A DNA stretch of 64,000 bases, from assembly GCA_020629775.1 (NCBI GenBank), contig JAHDCP010000001.1, positions 1-64,000 on the forward strand. The letters run 5' to 3'. A program made the position numbers and the translations under genes. Source of the DNA: Planktomarina sp. (lineage in GTDB: Bacteria > Pseudomonadota > Alphaproteobacteria > Rhodobacterales > Rhodobacteraceae). The notes beneath the pieces are model-generated. The model was not told where the DNA came from, did no database searches, and worked only from the letters and a program-made list of their open reading frames with translations. Shown piece by piece: positions 62,804 through 64,000 of this stretch. The number at the start of each line of letters is the position of its first letter. The stretch's first letter is position 1.

Positions 62804-63343
62804 TTATTGGTCATCTTGACTTTGTTGGGCGCGCGTAAACGCTTCATCGACACGCGAAATCACTAGATCGGTGATTAAAATGTCTTGAAGACCGAACAAA
62901 ACGCTTCCCTCTTCCAACACTACACTCGCGCCGCGTTCACGCATAATTTCCAAAACGACGGGCTGAATGCGCGTGAAAAATTCTCGGCGAACGGCCAACA
63001 GAGACTGTTGCAAGTTTAGCTCTTTTTGATCTTGCTCTCTGCGTGTGCGTTTGACCTTTGCGTCAAACTCCCCAGCGGCCGCCTGAAAATCCACCGGGTC
63101 CATTGTTGGCCGCTGCTGCGTTAAAGACAGTTCTTCCGCTTCAAGGGACGCAAACAATTCCGCATTTTCTTCAGACAAGGCAACGCGATTTGCTTCCGTT
63201 CCATTTCGTAAAAATGCTGCAAAAGCCGATCTTTGGTAAACTTCATCGGAATTGATCAATAAGATACCCACGCTTTGGGCTGCCACGGCATTGGCAAGGA
63301 ATGCCGTGGCTAGAAAAACCCAAACCTGGACCAGTCGAGCCAT
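62804..63343 (-). CDS. OmpH/Skp family periplasmic chaperone
   Basis: The 179-residue protein has a signal peptide (WVFLATAFLANAVAAQS) and a highly charged helical middle (EENAELFASLEAEELSLTQQ, KVKRTRREQDQKELNLQQSL) that forms the Skp tentacles, plus a small beta region. Skp carries outer membrane proteins to BamA. Its ATG overlaps the bamA stop by one base. Confidence 0.9.
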   Translation of the reverse strand: MARLVQVWVFLATAFLANAVAAQSVGILLINSDEVYQRSAFAAFLRNGTEANRVALSEENAELFASLEAEELSLTQQRPTMDPVDFQAAAGEFDAKVKRTRREQDQKELNLQQSLLAVRREFFTRIQPVVLEIMRERGASVVLEEGSVLFGLQDILITDLVISRVDEAFTRAQQSQDDQ

Positions 63344-64000
63344 TAGAAACTGGTAGAGATCGTCAAATCGAACGAGGTATCACGATCTAGAGTTTCTTTC
63401 TTGATCGTTTCGGTGAAGTTGAAACGCAAAGGACCGATCGGCGTTTTCCAGAACAATGAGACGCCCGCCACCGCGCGTACCGACGCGTCGTCATACAAAA
63501 CGCCAGTTTGCCCAACCGTTGTTCCTGGATCCAACCCCCATACTGACCCCACGTCAACGAATGCACCCCCCGAAATTCCGTATTCATCAGGAAGCCCAAG
63601 TGGAAACTGTGCTTCAAATCGCGCAACCGCAAAGTAATTCCCGCCAATCGCGTCATCATCAGACCCGTTAACTTGGCGCGGTCCCCAGCCACCGGCTTCA
63701 AATCCCCGCATCTGGCCGGAACCAATAAAGAAACGATCATTAACGCGGCTAACACCTTCGTCGAAATGTAAAGCGCCTGCTTCAAATATCGCGGTTAAAG
63801 TGACGTCCTCATTCAGCACATGCGTCTCTACGCCTGTTGAAAGCGATGATCGCAAAAAGCGAACATCGCCGCCATTGCTGTCTTCACCAACCCCCAGGTC
63901 TTGTCCAAACCGGAAATAGAAGGCGGTCTTCGGATCCAAGCCCGAGCGGCGGTTGTCAAAGCTATAGGTATAACCAAGCCCCAAAACGTTTCGCCGCCCA
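63343..64000 (-). CDS. bamA: Outer membrane assembly factor BamA (C-terminal part, cut by window end)
   Basis: Only the last 218 residues are inside the window; the N-terminal POTRA domains lie beyond base 64000. The visible part is the beta barrel: RRNVLGLGYTYSFDNR, RFFIGSGQMRGFEAGGWGPRQ (loop 6 with the conserved VRGF/Y-like motif, here MRGFEAG), FVDVGSVWG, and a C-terminal strand ending in Phe. It inserts outer membrane proteins. It is first of the visible bamA-ompH-fabZ-lpxA-lpxI-lpxB operon. Confidence 0.95.
   Translation of the reverse strand, partial: GRRNVLGLGYTYSFDNRRSGLDPKTAFYFRFGQDLGVGEDSNGGDVRFLRSSLSTGVETHVLNEDVTLTAIFEAGALHFDEGVSRVNDRFFIGSGQMRGFEAGGWGPRQVNGSDDDAIGGNYFAVARFEAQFPLGLPDEYGISGGAFVDVGSVWGLDPGTTVGQTGVLYDDASVRAVAGVSLFWKTPIGPLRFNFTETIKKETLDRDTSFDLTISTSF

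Overview
This 64 kb window is ordinary chromosomal DNA of an alphaproteobacterium, most likely a marine member of the Rhodobacteraceae (Roseobacter group). The taxonomic inference rests on dusB-ntrB-ntrC-ntrY-ntrX followed by trkA-trkH-hfq-hflX, an NtrC without the sigma-54 contact loop as known from Rhodobacter capsulatus, ctrA next to a short DUF1153 gene (sciP), the DUF6456/DUF6477 pair, an LpxI-type lipid A step, a zinc-independent HemB, and a long N-terminal extension on ribosomal protein S9. Genes are tightly packed, often with ATGA/GTGA or 8-base overlaps. I see no rRNA, tRNA, insertion sequence, prophage or CRISPR array.

Layout. 0-6 kb: a family 5 ABC substrate-binding protein, an arsC-aqpS arsenic pair, an XRE-cupin regulator divergent from an acyl-CoA-synthetase-like enzyme, and a FrnE-type DsbA protein. 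6-15 kb: mfd, a small membrane protein, hemB, a SYLF lipoprotein, a beta-hydroxyacid dehydrogenase and a penicillin-acylase-like hydrolase. 15-27 kb (minus): the nitrogen-regulation operon dusB-ntrBC-ntrYX running into K+ uptake (trkA, trkH), hfq and hflX. 27-31.6 kb (plus): ispD-ispF-pgpA-pncC, amtB, then hpt with a small membrane ORF, and a RatA/Coq10 protein on the minus strand. 31.6-38 kb: lipA, katG, DUF6456 and DUF6477 genes, and an MttB-superfamily methyltransferase lacking an amber codon. 38-46 kb (plus): guaA, a small exported protein, two EamA transporters, a P-loop protein, metA, an alpha/beta hydrolase, ppk2 and a TetR regulator. 46-52.5 kb: a REP-like inverted repeat, rplM-rpsI, an exported protein, a thioesterase, trmFO, a methyltransferase, gluQ, hisI and an IscU-like scaffold. 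52.5-58.4 kb (minus): a 37-residue membrane microprotein, recG, ligA, ctrA, sciP. 58.4-64 kb: mnmA (plus), then bamA (cut by the window end)-ompH-fabZ-lpxA-lpxI-lpxB (minus).

Functional themes. Nitrogen sensing (NtrB/NtrC, NtrY/NtrX, a predicted NtrC operator, amtB) lies next to post-transcriptional control (hfq, hflX) and K+ uptake. CtrA and SciP form a compact cell-cycle/motility regulatory unit with a near-consensus CtrA box. The bamA-ompH-fabZ-lpx operon builds the outer membrane but lacks lpxD. MetA carries Glu111, predicting acetyl-CoA rather than succinyl-CoA use.

No stretch over 300 bases lacks comment; the largest gene-free gap (46247-46587) holds the REP-like repeat and the rpsI terminator. 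Bases 1-162 hold no gene I can support; the second forward frame stays open from base 2 to a stop at 71-73 and might be the tail of an upstream gene. I found no clear candidate for a wholly new multi-gene system; the best leads are the NtrC/NtrX loop losses with the operator, the microprotein with its structured 3' region, and the inverted repeat element.
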